Part shown: positions 7,356 to 16,000 of the stretch, in pieces
How positions within the stretch are numbered: the stretch's first letter is position 1
How the letters are laid out: each line of letters starts with the position of its first letter
NCBI RefSeq assembly: GCF_008042075.1
Contig: NZ_RDBN01000033.1
Coordinates: 68,265 to 107,844, forward strand
DNA: 39,580 bases
From: Streptomyces sp. UW30
Lineage (GTDB): Bacteria; Actinomycetota; Actinomycetes; Streptomycetales; Streptomycetaceae
Reading direction: 5' to 3'
Made by a program: the position numbers and the translations under genes
Notes under the pieces: generated by a model
Told to the model about the DNA's origin: nothing
Database searches by the model: none
What the model saw: only the letters and a program-made list of their open reading frames with translations

Positions 7356-8558
7356 ATGACCAGTCCCGCTCACATCGCCATGTTCTCCATCGCCGCCCAC
7401 GGTCACGTGAACCCCAGCCTCGAAGTGATCCGGGAGCTCGTGGCACGCGGGCACCGGGTCACGTACGCGATCCCGCCGGCCTTCGCCGAGAAGGTCGCCG
7501 GCAGTGGCGCCGAGCCGAAGCTGTGGAACTCCACGCTGCCCGGGCCCGACGCCGACCCGGAGGCCTGGGGGAGCACCCTGCTGGACAACGTCGAGCCGTT
7601 CCTGGCCGACGCGATCCAGGCCCTGCCGCAGCTGATCGAGGCGTACGAGGGGGACGAGCCGGATCTCGTCCTGCACGACATCACCTCGTACCCCGCCCGC
7701 GTCCTGGCCCACCGCTGGGGCGTGCCCGCGATCTCGCTCTCGCCGAACCTCGTGGCCTGGGAGGGCTACGAGGAGGAGGTCGCCGAGCCGATGTGGGCGG
7801 AGCCGAAGAAGTCCGAGCGCGGGCAGGCGTACTACCGGCGCTTCGGGACGTGGCTGGAGGAGAACGGCATCACCCAGCACCCCGACCCCTTCGCCGGCCG
7901 GCCCGACCGCTCGCTCGTCCTCATCCCGCGGGCCCTTCAGCCCAACGCCGACCGCGTCGACGAGAAGGCGTACACGTTCGTCGGCGCCTGCCAGGGCGAC
8001 CGCACCGCAGAGGGCGACTGGCAGCGTCCGGAGGGCGCCGAGAAGGTCGCGCTGGTCTCTCTCGGGTCGAGCTTCACCAAGCAGCCCGCCTTCTACCGGG
8101 AGTGCGTGCGCGCCTTCGCCGGCCTGCCGGGCTGGCACCTGGTGCTCCAGGTCGGCAGGCACGTCGACCCCGCCGAGCTCGGCGACATCCCGCCGAACGT
8201 CGAAGTGCGCACCTGGGTCCCGCAGTTGGCGATCCTGAAGCAGGCCGACCTGTTCGTCACCCACGCGGGCGCCGGCGGCAGCCAGGAGGGCCTGGCCACG
8301 GCCACCCCGATGATCGCCGTACCGCAGGCCGTGGACCAGTTCGGCAACGCCGACATGCTCCAGTCCCTCGGCGTCGCCCGCCACATCCCCACGGAGGAGG
8401 CCACCGCCGAGACCCTGCGCGCTGCCGCCCTCACCCTCGCCGACGACCCGGAGGTCGCCCGGCGCCTGAAGGCCATCCAGGCCGAGATGGCCCAGGAGGG
8501 CGGCACGAAGCGCGCCGCGGACCTCATCGAGGCCGAACTGCTCGCTCCGCGCGGCTAG
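7356..8558 (+). CDS. mgt: Macrolide glycosyltransferase (GT1, MGT/OleD type)
   Basis: A 400-residue GT-B fold glycosyltransferase, expected to add glucose from UDP-glucose to a macrolide hydroxyl and so inactivate the drug. The N-terminus ([20 protein letters not shown]) has the acceptor-side His of this family, and the C-terminal half has the nucleotide-sugar signature [20 protein letters not shown] followed by PQAVDQ. Length and sequence match Mgt of S. lividans and OleD/OleI. The ATG at 7356 was chosen because the family starts here; GGAG lies just upstream. It lies 44 bases after erm in the same direction with its own palindromic operator, so it can be induced separately. A strong hairpin terminator follows. 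Confidence 0.93.
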   Translation: MTSPAHIAMFSIAAHGHVNPSLEVIRELVARGHRVTYAIPPAFAEKVAGSGAEPKLWNSTLPGPDADPEAWGSTLLDNVEPFLADAIQALPQLIEAYEGDEPDLVLHDITSYPARVLAHRWGVPAISLSPNLVAWEGYEEEVAEPMWAEPKKSERGQAYYRRFGTWLEENGITQHPDPFAGRPDRSLVLIPRALQPNADRVDEKAYTFVGACQGDRTAEGDWQRPEGAEKVALVSLGSSFTKQPAFYRECVRAFAGLPGWHLVLQVGRHVDPAELGDIPPNVEVRTWVPQLAILKQADLFVTHAGAGGSQEGLATATPMIAVPQAVDQFGNADMLQSLGVARHIPTEEATAETLRAAALTLADDPEVARRLKAIQAEMAQEGGTKRAADLIEAELLAPRG

Positions 8559-8586
8559 TCCGGGGCGGCTCGCCGAGCTCATCGCC

Positions 8587-8620
8587 GTGATGGCCGTCCC
8601 ACTTCAGGGGCGGCCATCAC
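8587..8620. terminator. Bidirectional hairpin terminator between mgt and the metalloprotease
   Basis: The arms 8587-8600 and 8607-8620 form a 14-bp stem (GTGATGGCCG core, one T-G pair) with a 6-base loop. It lies between two convergent genes and has no T-run, which is usual for Streptomyces terminators. Confidence 0.75.
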
Positions 8621-8638
8621 ATCGGCGGCGGAGGTCCG

Positions 8639-9589
8639 TCACACCGTGACGGCCTGTTGGCTGAGGGTCCGACGCGCGTTGTCGAGAGTGGCGTCCATCC
8701 GGGCAGCCTGGCCCTTGGTGAACATGAACATCGCGGCGTCGTCGGTGTAGTCCATGTAGTTCATGAACATGTCGCCGTTCGGGGCGTTGCCGCAGGTGGT
8801 ACTGGGGAAGTTCGGTGAACCGAGGTTCGGCCCGGCCTGGTTGGGCGTGTCCGCCACGAAGTCGCTGCCGCTGCACCCCTCGTCGTCGTCACCCCAGATG
8901 TGGCGCAGATTGAGCCAGTGGCCGATCTCGTGCACGGCCGTGCGGCCGCCGTGGAACGGCGCGGCGGCGGTGCCGCGCGTACCGAAGGCGGTGTGCGTGA
9001 TGACGACGCCGTCCGTGGATGCGGCGCCACCCGGGAACTGGGCGTAACCCAGCAGCCCGCGGCGCAGCCGGCAGACCCAGACGTTCAGGTAGACGTCCGC
9101 GGGCCAGGCGTCGCGTCCTCCGCTCAGGCTGAACTTGACCAGATCGTCCGTGTCCCAGTCCGCGTTCGAGGTCTGGGACCGCGTGATGCCGTTCGTGGTC
9201 CGGCCCAGCGGATCGGTCTGGGCGAGATGGAACTGGATGCGCACGTCGGCCACCAGGTCCCGCCACACCGGCGGCACCTGGTTGACGTCGGGGTTGGCCG
9301 CGCGGAAGTCCTGGTTGAGGACGTCGATCTGACTGAGGATCTGGGCGTCGTCGATGTTCTGTTCGGGGGTGTTGTGCACCACGTGCACGACGACGGGAAC
9401 GTCGATGACGCCCTGCCGGGCGGCCTCCCGCCGCTTCGTCTCGTAGCCGAACGCGGTGTTCTCGATCAGAGCACGGTTGTCGGCGTATTCGGGATTCACG
9501 GTGAGGAGTCGGCGGTGCACTTCCATGGCGCCGCACCAGCGGCTGTAGTCGGCGGAAGTGGCGCGGAGATAGGACTGCGCATCGGACAT
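8639..9589 (-). CDS. M43-type zinc metalloprotease
   Basis: A 316-residue metzincin-like protease. The zinc motif [11 protein letters not shown] is at residues 220-230 (His220, Glu221, His224, His230), followed by [21 protein letters not shown] and the Met-turn region [10 protein letters not shown] (275-284), all typical of the pappalysin/cytophagalysin family M43. The ATG at 9589 is preceded by AGGGA 7 bases upstream. From this start there is no recognisable signal peptide ([20 protein letters not shown]), and the in-frame upstream extension does not contain one either, which is odd for a family that is mostly secreted. It diverges from a small hypothetical gene. Substrate unknown. Confidence 0.85.
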   Translation of the reverse strand: MSDAQSYLRATSADYSRWCGAMEVHRRLLTVNPEYADNRALIENTAFGYETKRREAARQGVIDVPVVVHVVHNTPEQNIDDAQILSQIDVLNQDFRAANPDVNQVPPVWRDLVADVRIQFHLAQTDPLGRTTNGITRSQTSNADWDTDDLVKFSLSGGRDAWPADVYLNVWVCRLRRGLLGYAQFPGGAASTDGVVITHTAFGTRGTAAAPFHGGRTAVHEIGHWLNLRHIWGDDDEGCSGSDFVADTPNQAGPNLGSPNFPSTTCGNAPNGDMFMNYMDYTDDAAMFMFTKGQAARMDATLDNARRTLSQQAVTV

Positions 9590-9788
9590 GGCTACGTCCC
9601 TAGAAAGGTGTTGGACTTGCCGCGCGCTCGGCTGCGGAACTGCGCGTCGGACACGCGCTGTGGGGGCCGGGCGCCGGTCGGCATGCTCGGTTGCCCGCTC
9701 CCCCTGTACCCATACACTGATAATCCTAGGCATTGGTGGAGAAGACCGGCAATTTTTGCGGCACGGAAGTGAGCGAGGTGGCCGGGTC

Positions 9789-10109
9789 ATGCGAGAGCCC
9801 CCTGCGGACCTGTTCCGGTCCTGGATCCACTCCTACGAGGAGGATCACGGTGACGTGCGGGTCTACCGGCCCGACGACTACCCGTTCCCGCCGGCCCGCG
9901 GACGCCGCGGCATGGAGTTCGCACCCGACGGCGCCTTCGTCGACCATCCCCTCGGACGCGGCGACGCTCCCGCGGCCGTACCCGGTCACTGGCGGCTGGT
10001 GACGGACGGTCATGTCCTGTTGACCTTCGAAGGAGTCCGCCCGGAGCGGGAGTTGGAGATTGTGCGCTGCGACGAGGCCGTGCTGGAGGTGCGTCGCCTC
10101 ACGGACTGA
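9789..10109 (+). CDS. Conserved-looking small protein, function unknown (106 aa)
   Basis: A 106-residue soluble protein starting at the ATG after a GAGG-type ribosome binding site. The sequence has [20 protein letters not shown] near the start and a C-terminal half of alternating strands ([34 protein letters not shown]). The latter resembles the short beta-sheet proteins annotated in Streptomyces as hypothetical or lipocalin-like, but I cannot name the family. It lies between the divergent metalloprotease (199-base gap) and the convergent MMPL gene, with a strong terminator directly after its stop. Confidence 0.7.
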   Translation: MREPPADLFRSWIHSYEEDHGDVRVYRPDDYPFPPARGRRGMEFAPDGAFVDHPLGRGDAPAAVPGHWRLVTDGHVLLTFEGVRPERELEIVRCDEAVLEVRRLTD

Positions 10110-10121
10110 GGAGGCACGCGT

Positions 10122-10160
10122 CGAGGGCCCGTTGACTCCCCCGGAGTCAACGGGCCCTCG
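10122..10160. terminator. Strong bidirectional hairpin terminator
   Basis: CGAGGGCCCGTTGACTCC (10122-10139) and its exact complement (10143-10160) form an 18-bp perfect stem with a 3-base loop. It sits between the convergent small gene (stop at 10109) and the MMPL gene (stop at 10177) and can serve both. Confidence 0.85.
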
Positions 10161-10176
10161 GCCATGGCGGGTCGGG

Positions 10177-12444
10177 TCAGACCGGAACGCGCTCGCCCTC
10201 GTCGTCCCGGGCCTTGTCACGCGTCACGGCCTCGGGGGCCTCGTCGTGGGTCAGGTCGGGCAGGCGGTTCAGCCACTTCGGCAGGTACCAGTTGCGCTCG
10301 CCCAGCAGCGCCATGACCGCCGGGAGCAACACGCCCCGGATGATCGTCGCGTCGATGAGGACCGCGGCCGCGAGGCCCACGCCCATCTGCTTCATGGACT
10401 GCATGGACAGCGTGCCGAAGATCGCGAACACGGCGACCATGATGACCGCGGCGCTGGTGACGACGCCGGCCGTGGTGACCACGCCGTGCTGGATCGCGTC
10501 CTTCGTGCTGCGGCCCCGCATACGTGCCTCGCGGATCCGGGAGACCACGAACACGTGGTAGTCCATCGACAGGCCGAACAGGATCACGAAGAGGAACAGC
10601 GGCAGCCAGGTGATGATGGCGCCGACGCCCTCCGCGCCCACCAGGGACGCGCCCCAGCCGTGCTGGAAGACGGCGACGAGGATGCCGTACGCCGCGCCCA
10701 CCGACAGCAGGTTCAGCACGATCGACGTGACGGCGATCGTCAGCGAGCGGAAGGACAGCAGCATCAGGCCGAAGGCGAAGACCACGACGAAGGCGAAGAC
10801 CGGGATGACCGCTCCGGCCAGCTGGTCGTTGAAGTCCTTCGAGCCGGCGACCTGCCCGGTGATCGGCGCCTCGACCCCGTCCACCTTGCCGAGCGTGGCC
10901 GGGCGTACGTCGTCGCGCAGCTTGTCCAGGCTCGCGCCCGCCTTGTCGAGGTCGGAGCCGCCGACCAGCGGGACGTACACGAAGGCGACGTTCTGCTGGT
11001 CGTGCAGCTTGATCTCGACCGGGCCGCGCGAGGCACCCGAACTGATCGCCCGCTCACGGAAGTCGGCGAGCGCGGACTTCACCTCGGGAGCGTTGATGTC
11101 GTTCGCCTTGACGACCACCTCGGCCGGCTCCGAGCCGCCCGGGAAGGCCTCGTTGACCCGGTTGTACGTCTGCACGATCGGCAGCGAGTCGCCGAACTCC
11201 TGGTCCAGTGTGAGGTTCTGCGTCTTCATGCCGACCGCGGGAGCCGCGATGGCCAGCAGCGCACCGGCGGCGACCACCACCGAGATGACCGGCCGGGCGA
11301 GGACGCCCTTCAGTACGGCCGTCCAGAACCGGCTTTCGCGGTTGCCCTGGCCCCGGTTGCGACGCAGCTTGCTGTCCGGGTGCAGGAAGGGGATCTTGCC
11401 CTTCTCGACCCGCTCGCCCAGCAGCGACAGCAGTGCCGGCAGGACCGTCACCGACCCGACCATGGCGACCGCCACGACCATCAGCGAGGCCAGACCCATC
11501 GCCTCGAACTCGGCGAGCCCGGTGAACAGCATGCCCGCCATCGCCACGCACACCGTGACGCCGGAGACGATGATCGCCCGGCCGCTGGTGGCGGCGGCGA
11601 CCTGGAGCGCGGTCTGCGCGTCCCGGCCGGCCTGGCGTTCCTCGCGCTCACGGCGCAGATAGAACAGGCAGTAGTCGACGCCGACGGCGAGACCGACCAG
11701 CAGCATCACGGAGTTCGCCGTGTCGCTCATCGGCATGACATGGCTGACGATGCCCATCAGGCCCATCGTCGCCATGATCGCGGTGACCGCCAGCAGCACC
11801 GGCAGCAGGGCCGCCACCAGCGCGCCGAAGGCGATGAGCAGAATGCCGAGGGCCACGGGCACCGCGGAGTACTCGGCCTTCTGGAAGTCGTCCCCGAACG
11901 CGTCGTCGAACGTCTTCATCATGCTCGCGCCGCCGATCTCCTCGATCCGCAGCGACTGATGGTCCTTCTGGACGTCCTCGACCGCCTTCAGCACCGGCTC
12001 GACGCGCTCGCCCGCGGTTTCGGAGTCACCGCGTATGTCGAACTGCACCAGCGCGCTGCGGCCGTCCTTGGAGATCGTCTGTGTGTCGTACGGCGACGTC
12101 ACGTCCGTGACCTTGCCGGTGCCCTCGACCGCGCCGACGACCGCGGTGACGGCGGCCCGGAACTCGCTGTCGGTGGCCTTCAGCGAACCGTCCTTCGCCT
12201 GGATCAGGACGGTCTCACTGGCCGGCTCCTCGATCCCGGCGTCTTCGATGATCTTGGCGGCGGTGTGCGTCTCGCCCTTCAGCTGGTCGCTGTCCTTGAC
12301 GTCGACCCGGCCGGCCGCCGAACCGAGCCCCATCGCCAGGACGACGAACAGCACCCAGATGCCGACGGCAGCCCATCGATGGCGGGCGCTCCAGCCGCCG
12401 GCGCGGGCGGCGAGGCCCCGTACCCGCGTTTCTCCGTTCCCCAT
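10177..12444 (-). CDS. MMPL-family membrane exporter
   Basis: A 755-residue RND-superfamily protein with about twelve membrane helices in two halves, each half having an extracytoplasmic domain after its first helix. The proton-relay motifs GLAVGVDYCLFYLRR (first half) and LFGLSMDYHVFVVSRIR (second half) are clear. Members export lipids, siderophores, antibiotics or fatty-acid conjugates using the proton gradient. The ORF extends to 12690, but the start at 12444 (MGNGETRVRG) has a G-rich ribosome binding site and puts the first helix (WAAVGIWVLFVVLAMGLGSA) at the usual place. The C-terminus ends in a charged tail after LLGERNWYLPKWLNRLPDL, typical of the family. It stands alone; substrate unknown. 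Confidence 0.93.
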   Translation of the reverse strand: MGNGETRVRGLAARAGGWSARHRWAAVGIWVLFVVLAMGLGSAAGRVDVKDSDQLKGETHTAAKIIEDAGIEEPASETVLIQAKDGSLKATDSEFRAAVTAVVGAVEGTGKVTDVTSPYDTQTISKDGRSALVQFDIRGDSETAGERVEPVLKAVEDVQKDHQSLRIEEIGGASMMKTFDDAFGDDFQKAEYSAVPVALGILLIAFGALVAALLPVLLAVTAIMATMGLMGIVSHVMPMSDTANSVMLLVGLAVGVDYCLFYLRREREERQAGRDAQTALQVAAATSGRAIIVSGVTVCVAMAGMLFTGLAEFEAMGLASLMVVAVAMVGSVTVLPALLSLLGERVEKGKIPFLHPDSKLRRNRGQGNRESRFWTAVLKGVLARPVISVVVAAGALLAIAAPAVGMKTQNLTLDQEFGDSLPIVQTYNRVNEAFPGGSEPAEVVVKANDINAPEVKSALADFRERAISSGASRGPVEIKLHDQQNVAFVYVPLVGGSDLDKAGASLDKLRDDVRPATLGKVDGVEAPITGQVAGSKDFNDQLAGAVIPVFAFVVVFAFGLMLLSFRSLTIAVTSIVLNLLSVGAAYGILVAVFQHGWGASLVGAEGVGAIITWLPLFLFVILFGLSMDYHVFVVSRIREARMRGRSTKDAIQHGVVTTAGVVTSAAVIMVAVFAIFGTLSMQSMKQMGVGLAAAVLIDATIIRGVLLPAVMALLGERNWYLPKWLNRLPDLTHDEAPEAVTRDKARDDEGERVPV

Positions 12445-12788
12445 GATGGGCTTGCCCCCTCGTCTTGCGGTGGCGGCCCCCTGCCGCCTCCTTACGTTTC
12501 GAAGGTATGGGCCGGATAAAGCCATCTCGTCGTGCTGCCCGGTGATGTCCGGCGGCCGGAAATCATCCGCTCGAACCCCGGGCTCTCCCCACTGGGGAGG
12601 ATGGGGGTCCCTTACATCTATCCGGTCGGGTCGGGGGAGCGGATCAGGGGGAACGGTGTGGCGGATCAGGCGGAAGAGGTTGTGCTTCATGCTGACCGGT
12701 AAGTAACTTACGGGGTCCGGCCGTCGTGCCCACCCCCACGGGGCACGACGGCCGGACCCAGCCGGTCACAGCGCCATAAGGTGGCCGG
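12445..12788. other. 344-base gap between MMPL and DUF1697 genes
   Basis: It holds the MMPL promoter region on the minus strand, a small dyad CTCCCC..GGGGAG near 12587-12600 next to GATGGGGGTCCC (which resembles the inverted form of the Streptomyces intergenic repeat at 28432), and a strong hairpin at 12713-12759. A 33-codon ORF at 12601-12702 starts inside the repeat-like sequence with GGAGG directly against its ATG, so I do not call it a gene. The -10 of the DUF1697 gene lies at 12777-12782. Confidence 0.6.
12713..12759. terminator. Strong hairpin upstream of the DUF1697 gene
   Basis: The arms 12713-12731 and 12741-12759 are perfect 19-base complements (GGGTCCGGCCGTCGTGCCC) with a 9-base loop. 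The shape is that of a Streptomyces terminator, yet no clear plus-strand gene ends before it and the minus-strand MMPL gene starts beyond it. It may insulate the two neighbours or end an unrecognised transcript. Confidence 0.65.
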
Positions 12789-12789
12789 A
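12777..12789 (+). promoter_or_regulatory. -10 element of a probable leaderless promoter (DUF1697 gene)
   Basis: TAAGGT at 12777-12782 is followed by six bases and the ATG at 12789. No Shine-Dalgarno sequence is present. The spacing matches that of leaderless actinobacterial mRNAs. Confidence 0.5.
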
Positions 12790-13337
12790 TGACGACGACG
12801 TATGCGGCGCTGCTGCGCGGGATCAACGTGGGCGGCAGCAGAAAAGTCCCGATGGCCGAGTTGCGCACCCTGATGACCGACCTCGGTCACGACGGCGTAC
12901 GCACCTATCTCCAGAGCGGCCAGGCGGTCTTCGCCTCCGACCACGGCGACGAGGACTCGCTGGCCGCCGAGCTCGCGTCGGCGATCGAGAAGCACTTCGG
13001 CTTCGCCGTGGACGTCATCGTGCGCGACCATGCCTACCTCAGGGCGATCGCCGACAACTGCCCCTTCCCCGCAGCCGAGTTGGAGCCCAAGCAGCTCCAT
13101 GTCACCTACTTCTCCGCCCCGGTCGACGCCGAGCGTTTCGCGGAGATCGACCAGGCCGCCTTCCTCCCGGAGGAGTTCCGGCTCGGCGACCGCGCGCTGT
13201 ACCTGTACGCCCCGAATGGCCTGGGCCGCTCCAAGCTCGCCGAAATGCTGTCGCGCCCCCGCCTCAACAAGGGTTTGATCGCCACAAGCCGTAACTGGAA
13301 CACCGTCGTGAAGCTTGTGGAGATGACAGGTGACTGA
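12789..13337 (+). CDS. DUF1697 domain protein
   Basis: A 182-residue cytoplasmic protein that matches DUF1697 along its whole length. The family hallmarks are the N-terminal YAALLRGINVGGSRKVPMAE, TYLQSGQAVF in the first third, and the C-terminal RNWNTVVKLVEM. The biochemical role of DUF1697 is unknown. It has a probable leaderless start and overlaps the following gene by 8 bases (GTGACTGA), so the two are cotranscribed and probably coupled, with the PanE-like gene closely after them. Confidence 0.92.
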   Translation: MTTTYAALLRGINVGGSRKVPMAELRTLMTDLGHDGVRTYLQSGQAVFASDHGDEDSLAAELASAIEKHFGFAVDVIVRDHAYLRAIADNCPFPAAELEPKQLHVTYFSAPVDAERFAEIDQAAFLPEEFRLGDRALYLYAPNGLGRSKLAEMLSRPRLNKGLIATSRNWNTVVKLVEMTGD

Positions 13338-13704
13338 ACACGATTGCGCTGTACGGGCCGCCATCGAGGGCGAGCTGAGGCTGCTCGACCCCGAGGTCCG
13401 CCGCTCGCCCGAACAGCTCGGGGCGCTGCTGCACCCCGAGTTCCACGAGTTCGGTTCGTCGGGACGGCGCTGGGACCGGGAGTCGACCCTGGCCCGCCTG
13501 CCCGCGGACACCGACCCGGCGGACCGGTACGTCGTCACCTCCGGGATCGAGGGCGTCCGGCTCGCCCCGGACGTCGTCCACCTCACCTTCGACACGGTGT
13601 ACAACGGCGGCCACGCACACCGCAGTTCGCTCTGGCGGCGGACGGACGACGGCTGGCAGATGTACTTCCATCAGGGGACACCGTTCAGCACCGAGGGGAA
13701 CTGA
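13330..13704 (+). CDS. DUF4440/SnoaL-like (NTF2-fold) protein
   Basis: A 124-residue protein with the pattern of the NTF2-like DUF4440 group: an N-terminal helix (AIEGELRLLDPEVRRSPEQL), LLHPEFHEFGSSGRRWDRES in the middle, and terminal strands with SSLWRRTDDGWQMYFHQGTPF. Members are small cone-shaped folds, either enzymes or ligand binders, mostly of unknown role. The GTG start overlaps the DUF1697 stop. The next gene begins 2 bases after its stop. This is the middle gene of a three-gene operon. Confidence 0.85.
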   Translation: MTEHDCAVRAAIEGELRLLDPEVRRSPEQLGALLHPEFHEFGSSGRRWDRESTLARLPADTDPADRYVVTSGIEGVRLAPDVVHLTFDTVYNGGHAHRSSLWRRTDDGWQMYFHQGTPFSTEGN

Positions 13705-13706
13705 CC

Positions 13707-14723
13707 TTGCGCTACATCGTCATCGGGGCCGGAGCCGTCGGCGGCGTCATCGGCGGACGGCTCGCGGGCTCGGGACACGAGGTCGTCCTCGTCGCCCGGG
13801 GCGCGCACCACGAGGCCCTACGGGACCACGGGCTGCGGCTCAGGGTGCCCCAGGGCGAGCTGACCCACCGGCTGCCCGTCGTCGACGGACCGGCCGCGCT
13901 CGGGGAACTGCGCCCCGACGACGTCCTCCTCCTCGCCGTGAAGACACAGGACAGCGTGGCCGCGCTGCGGACCTGGGGTCCGGTCCCCGTCAGGGGCGGC
14001 GGCACGGCCGCCGAGAGGCTGCCCCTGTTCTGCGCGCAGAACGGCGTCGAGGGCAAGCGGCTCGCCCTGCGCCTGTTCCGCCGGGTCCACGGCGTCTGCG
14101 TCTGGCTGCCGTCGACGTACGTCGAACCCGGCGTCGTCTCCGCGGCCGGCAGCCCCCTCACCGGCATCCTGCACCTCGGCCGCCACCCGCACGGCACCGA
14201 CGAGACCACCCGCCTCGTGGCCGCCGACCTGGAGAAGTCGCACTTCGAGGCGCCGGTCGTGGCGGACATCGCGCGCTGGCAGTACGCCAAGCTGCTGTCC
14301 AACCTCGGCAACGCCCTGGAGGCGGTGACCGGGCCGGTCGACAGCGAGGAGGCGGCGGCGCTGCTGCGGCAGGTGCGGGCCGAGGGCGTGGCCGTGCTGG
14401 ACGCCGCCGGGATCGCGTACGTGAGCACCGAGGAACAGCAGAAGGTACGGGGCGACAAGGTCACCCTCGTCCCCCTCGACGGCGCCCCGCGCGGCGGCGG
14501 CTCCTCCTGGCAGTCCCTCAACCGCGGCACCGGCACCATCGAGGCCGACTACCTCAACGGCGAGATCGCCCTGCTGGGCCGTCTGCACGGCGTACCGACC
14601 CCGCTGAACGAACTGTTCCAGCACCTCGCCAACACCTTCGCGCGCGAACGGCGGGCCCCGGGATCGATGCCGGTGGGCGAGCTGGTGCGGCTGGCTCACG
14701 AGGCGGTCGTCAACACACGCTGA
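13707..14723 (+). CDS. Ketopantoate reductase (PanE/ApbA) family protein
   Basis: A 338-residue NADPH-dependent reductase. The Rossmann motif GAGAVGGVIGGRLAGSGHEV is at the extreme N-terminus, followed by DDVLLLAVKTQDS and QNGVEGKRLALR, and the C-terminal helical domain contains the conserved KLLSNLGNALEA and the SSWQSLNRGTGTIEADYLNG segment with catalytic-type Lys, Ser and Glu residues. PanE makes pantoate for coenzyme A, but the family also has paralogues of other function, and no other pantothenate gene is nearby. The start is a TTG 2 bases after the previous stop, which is needed to keep the glycine-rich loop at the usual distance. A hairpin terminator follows. Confidence 0.88.
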   Translation: MRYIVIGAGAVGGVIGGRLAGSGHEVVLVARGAHHEALRDHGLRLRVPQGELTHRLPVVDGPAALGELRPDDVLLLAVKTQDSVAALRTWGPVPVRGGGTAAERLPLFCAQNGVEGKRLALRLFRRVHGVCVWLPSTYVEPGVVSAAGSPLTGILHLGRHPHGTDETTRLVAADLEKSHFEAPVVADIARWQYAKLLSNLGNALEAVTGPVDSEEAAALLRQVRAEGVAVLDAAGIAYVSTEEQQKVRGDKVTLVPLDGAPRGGGSSWQSLNRGTGTIEADYLNGEIALLGRLHGVPTPLNELFQHLANTFARERRAPGSMPVGELVRLAHEAVVNTR

Positions 14724-14751
14724 TCATCTGACCGCGGCTCGGTCCAACCAC

Positions 14752-14775
14752 GGGACAAACGGCTGCCGTTGTCCC
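14752..14775 (+). terminator. Hairpin after the PanE-family gene
   Basis: GGGACAA (14752-14758) pairs with TTGTCCC (14769-14775), with an inner CGG/CCG extension across one bulged A. It begins 28 bases after the stop and likely ends the DUF1697-DUF4440-panE operon. Confidence 0.6.
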
Positions 14776-14850
14776 TAGGGTGATCCGCGGCAGGACGGCG
14801 GGAAGGGCAGGTCACCGCGGTGGGCGGTGCGCCTGAACCCGTCCCACCAG

Positions 14851-14869
14851 GGGCGGCGGCACGCCGCCC
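14851..14869 (+). promoter_or_regulatory. Hairpin in the 5' leader of the 96-residue gene
   Basis: GGGCGGCG (14851-14858) and CGCCGCCC (14862-14869) form an 8-bp stem with a 3-base loop, 36 bases before the GTG at 14906. It could be a transcript-stability or control element; position is the only evidence. Confidence 0.3.
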
Positions 14870-14905
14870 GTGCGCTCGGCCGTGCAAGCCACAGGAGGCG
14901 GGACA

Positions 14906-15196
14906 GTGAGCAGCTACAACATGCGCGACTTCGACGGCTCGGCCCACGACGGGTCCGACCCCGCCGCGGTGCTGCGTCTCGCCGAGCGTCTCGTCGAGCG
15001 GCTGCGCATAGAGAAGCCGGTGCTCGTCCCGCAGGGGGAGATCATCCTCAACGAGCTGCTGTACGCCGCGCAGGACGGCCTGCCCGCCAACCGCGGCCGG
15101 ATCCGCTTCGCCCTGGAGGCGATCGGCATCGGCGTCGCGGCGGGCGGCGGCTGCCTGATCCTGGTGCAGGAGATCGGCCGCGTACTGGACGTGTGA
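14906..15196 (+). CDS. Small protein of unknown function (96 aa)
   Basis: A 96-residue protein whose GTG is preceded by a near-perfect ribosome binding site, AGGAGG, 7 bases upstream. The middle is helical and charged (AAVLRLAERLVERLRIEKPV), followed by EIILNELLYAAQDGLPANRG and a C-terminal stretch rich in Gly and aliphatic residues (AIGIGVAAGGGCLILVQEIG) that may be a membrane-associated or buried helix. I do not recognise the family. It is a single gene between two hairpin terminators, and is convergent with the chelatase gene. Confidence 0.75.
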   Translation: MSSYNMRDFDGSAHDGSDPAAVLRLAERLVERLRIEKPVLVPQGEIILNELLYAAQDGLPANRGRIRFALEAIGIGVAAGGGCLILVQEIGRVLDV

Positions 15197-15207
15197 GGGG
15201 TGACGCA

Positions 15208-15228
15208 GGGCGCCGCGCACCGGCGCCC
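15208..15228. terminator. Bidirectional hairpin terminator
   Basis: GGGCGCCG (15208-15215) and CGGCGCCC (15221-15228) form an 8-bp perfect stem with a 5-base loop between the 96-residue gene and the minus-strand sulfur block, which ends at 15254. Confidence 0.7.
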
Positions 15229-15253
15229 TCGGGCTGCCCCGGGTGTCAGGCGC

Positions 15254-15994
15254 TCAGGCGCCGACGGCCGTCAACACCGGTACCCGCGCCGCTTCGTACC
15301 GATCCAGCAGGACCCGCGCCACCTCGGGCGCGGCCCCGAGCACGTCCGCCAGGACGTCCGCGTCGGCCGCGCCCCGGGCGATGCGGTCCGGGAGGAAGCC
15401 GGGCGCCAGGACGTACGGCGCCACGGCCACCCGCTCGCAGCCGAGTGCGCGCAGCTCACTCACGGCGTCCTCGGTGCGAGGAAGAGATGCGGAGGCGAAC
15501 GCAGGCCGCACGGCGCACCAACCGGTGTGCCGCCACTCCCGCGCGATTTCTGCGATCACTGCGATCGCCTCCGGGTCGGTGGACCCCGCCGAGGCCAGCA
15601 CGACCCCGGTCGAGGACTTGTCGGCGGGCGTCAGCCCCGCCTCGTACAGGCGCCGCTCCAGGGCCGACAACAGCAGCGGCGACGGGCCGAGGACCTCCGC
15701 CTGCCGGATCCGCAGCTGCGGCGGCGCGTCCTTCAGGACCGCCGGGATGTCGGCCTTCGCGTGGAAGGCGCGGGTCAGGAGCAACGGCAGCGCCACGACG
15801 TCCCGCACGCCCTGAGCCGCAAGCGACTCCAGCACGCCCTGCACGGACGGGATGTTGAAGTCCAGGAAGCCGGTCTCCACCCGTACGTCCGGGCGCAGCG
15901 ACCGAACCCGCCGTACGAGGGCGTGCACGGTCGCGGCATGCCGCGGGTCGCGGCTGCCGTGGGCGATGACGAGGAGAACCGGCTTCATGGACAT
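15254..15994 (-). CDS. Sirohydrochlorin chelatase (CbiX/SirB type)
   Basis: A 246-residue class II chelatase made of two CbiX-like halves. The first half begins VLLVIAHGSRDPRHAATVHAL, with the metal-binding His of AHGSRD, and has VVALPLLLTRAFHAKADIPA with the second His; the second half has VVLASAGSTDPEA and VAVAPYVLAPGFLPDRI. These enzymes insert Fe2+ (siroheme) or Co2+ (cobalamin) into sirohydrochlorin. As the last gene of the sulfur block it most likely makes siroheme for the sulfite reductase at the other end. It begins 6 bases after the permease gene stop. Two ATGs two codons apart are possible starts. Confidence 0.9.
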   Translation of the reverse strand: MSMKPVLLVIAHGSRDPRHAATVHALVRRVRSLRPDVRVETGFLDFNIPSVQGVLESLAAQGVRDVVALPLLLTRAFHAKADIPAVLKDAPPQLRIRQAEVLGPSPLLLSALERRLYEAGLTPADKSSTGVVLASAGSTDPEAIAVIAEIAREWRHTGWCAVRPAFASASLPRTEDAVSELRALGCERVAVAPYVLAPGFLPDRIARGAADADVLADVLGAAPEVARVLLDRYEAARVPVLTAVGA

Positions 15995-16000
15995 CGGGCT

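Noticed and set aside
10060..12519. Long open frame of 819 codons on the plus strand opposite the MMPL gene
   Set aside because: It is a GC-rich shadow of the MMPL gene, with a polar, low-complexity His/Asp/Arg/Gln composition and no domain. The minus-strand frame has the clear membrane helices and motifs.
12445..12690. Extended N-terminus of the MMPL gene up to 12690
   Set aside because: The added 82 residues are Pro/Arg-rich, do not resemble the family, and would put the first helix too far from the start. The start at 12444 fits.
12601..12702. 33-codon ORF (MGVPYIYPVGSGERIRGNG and on) upstream of the 19-bp hairpin
   Set aside because: The GGAGG lies directly against the ATG, which is too close for use, and the start is in repeat-like sequence. 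Kept only as part of the orphan-terminator observation.
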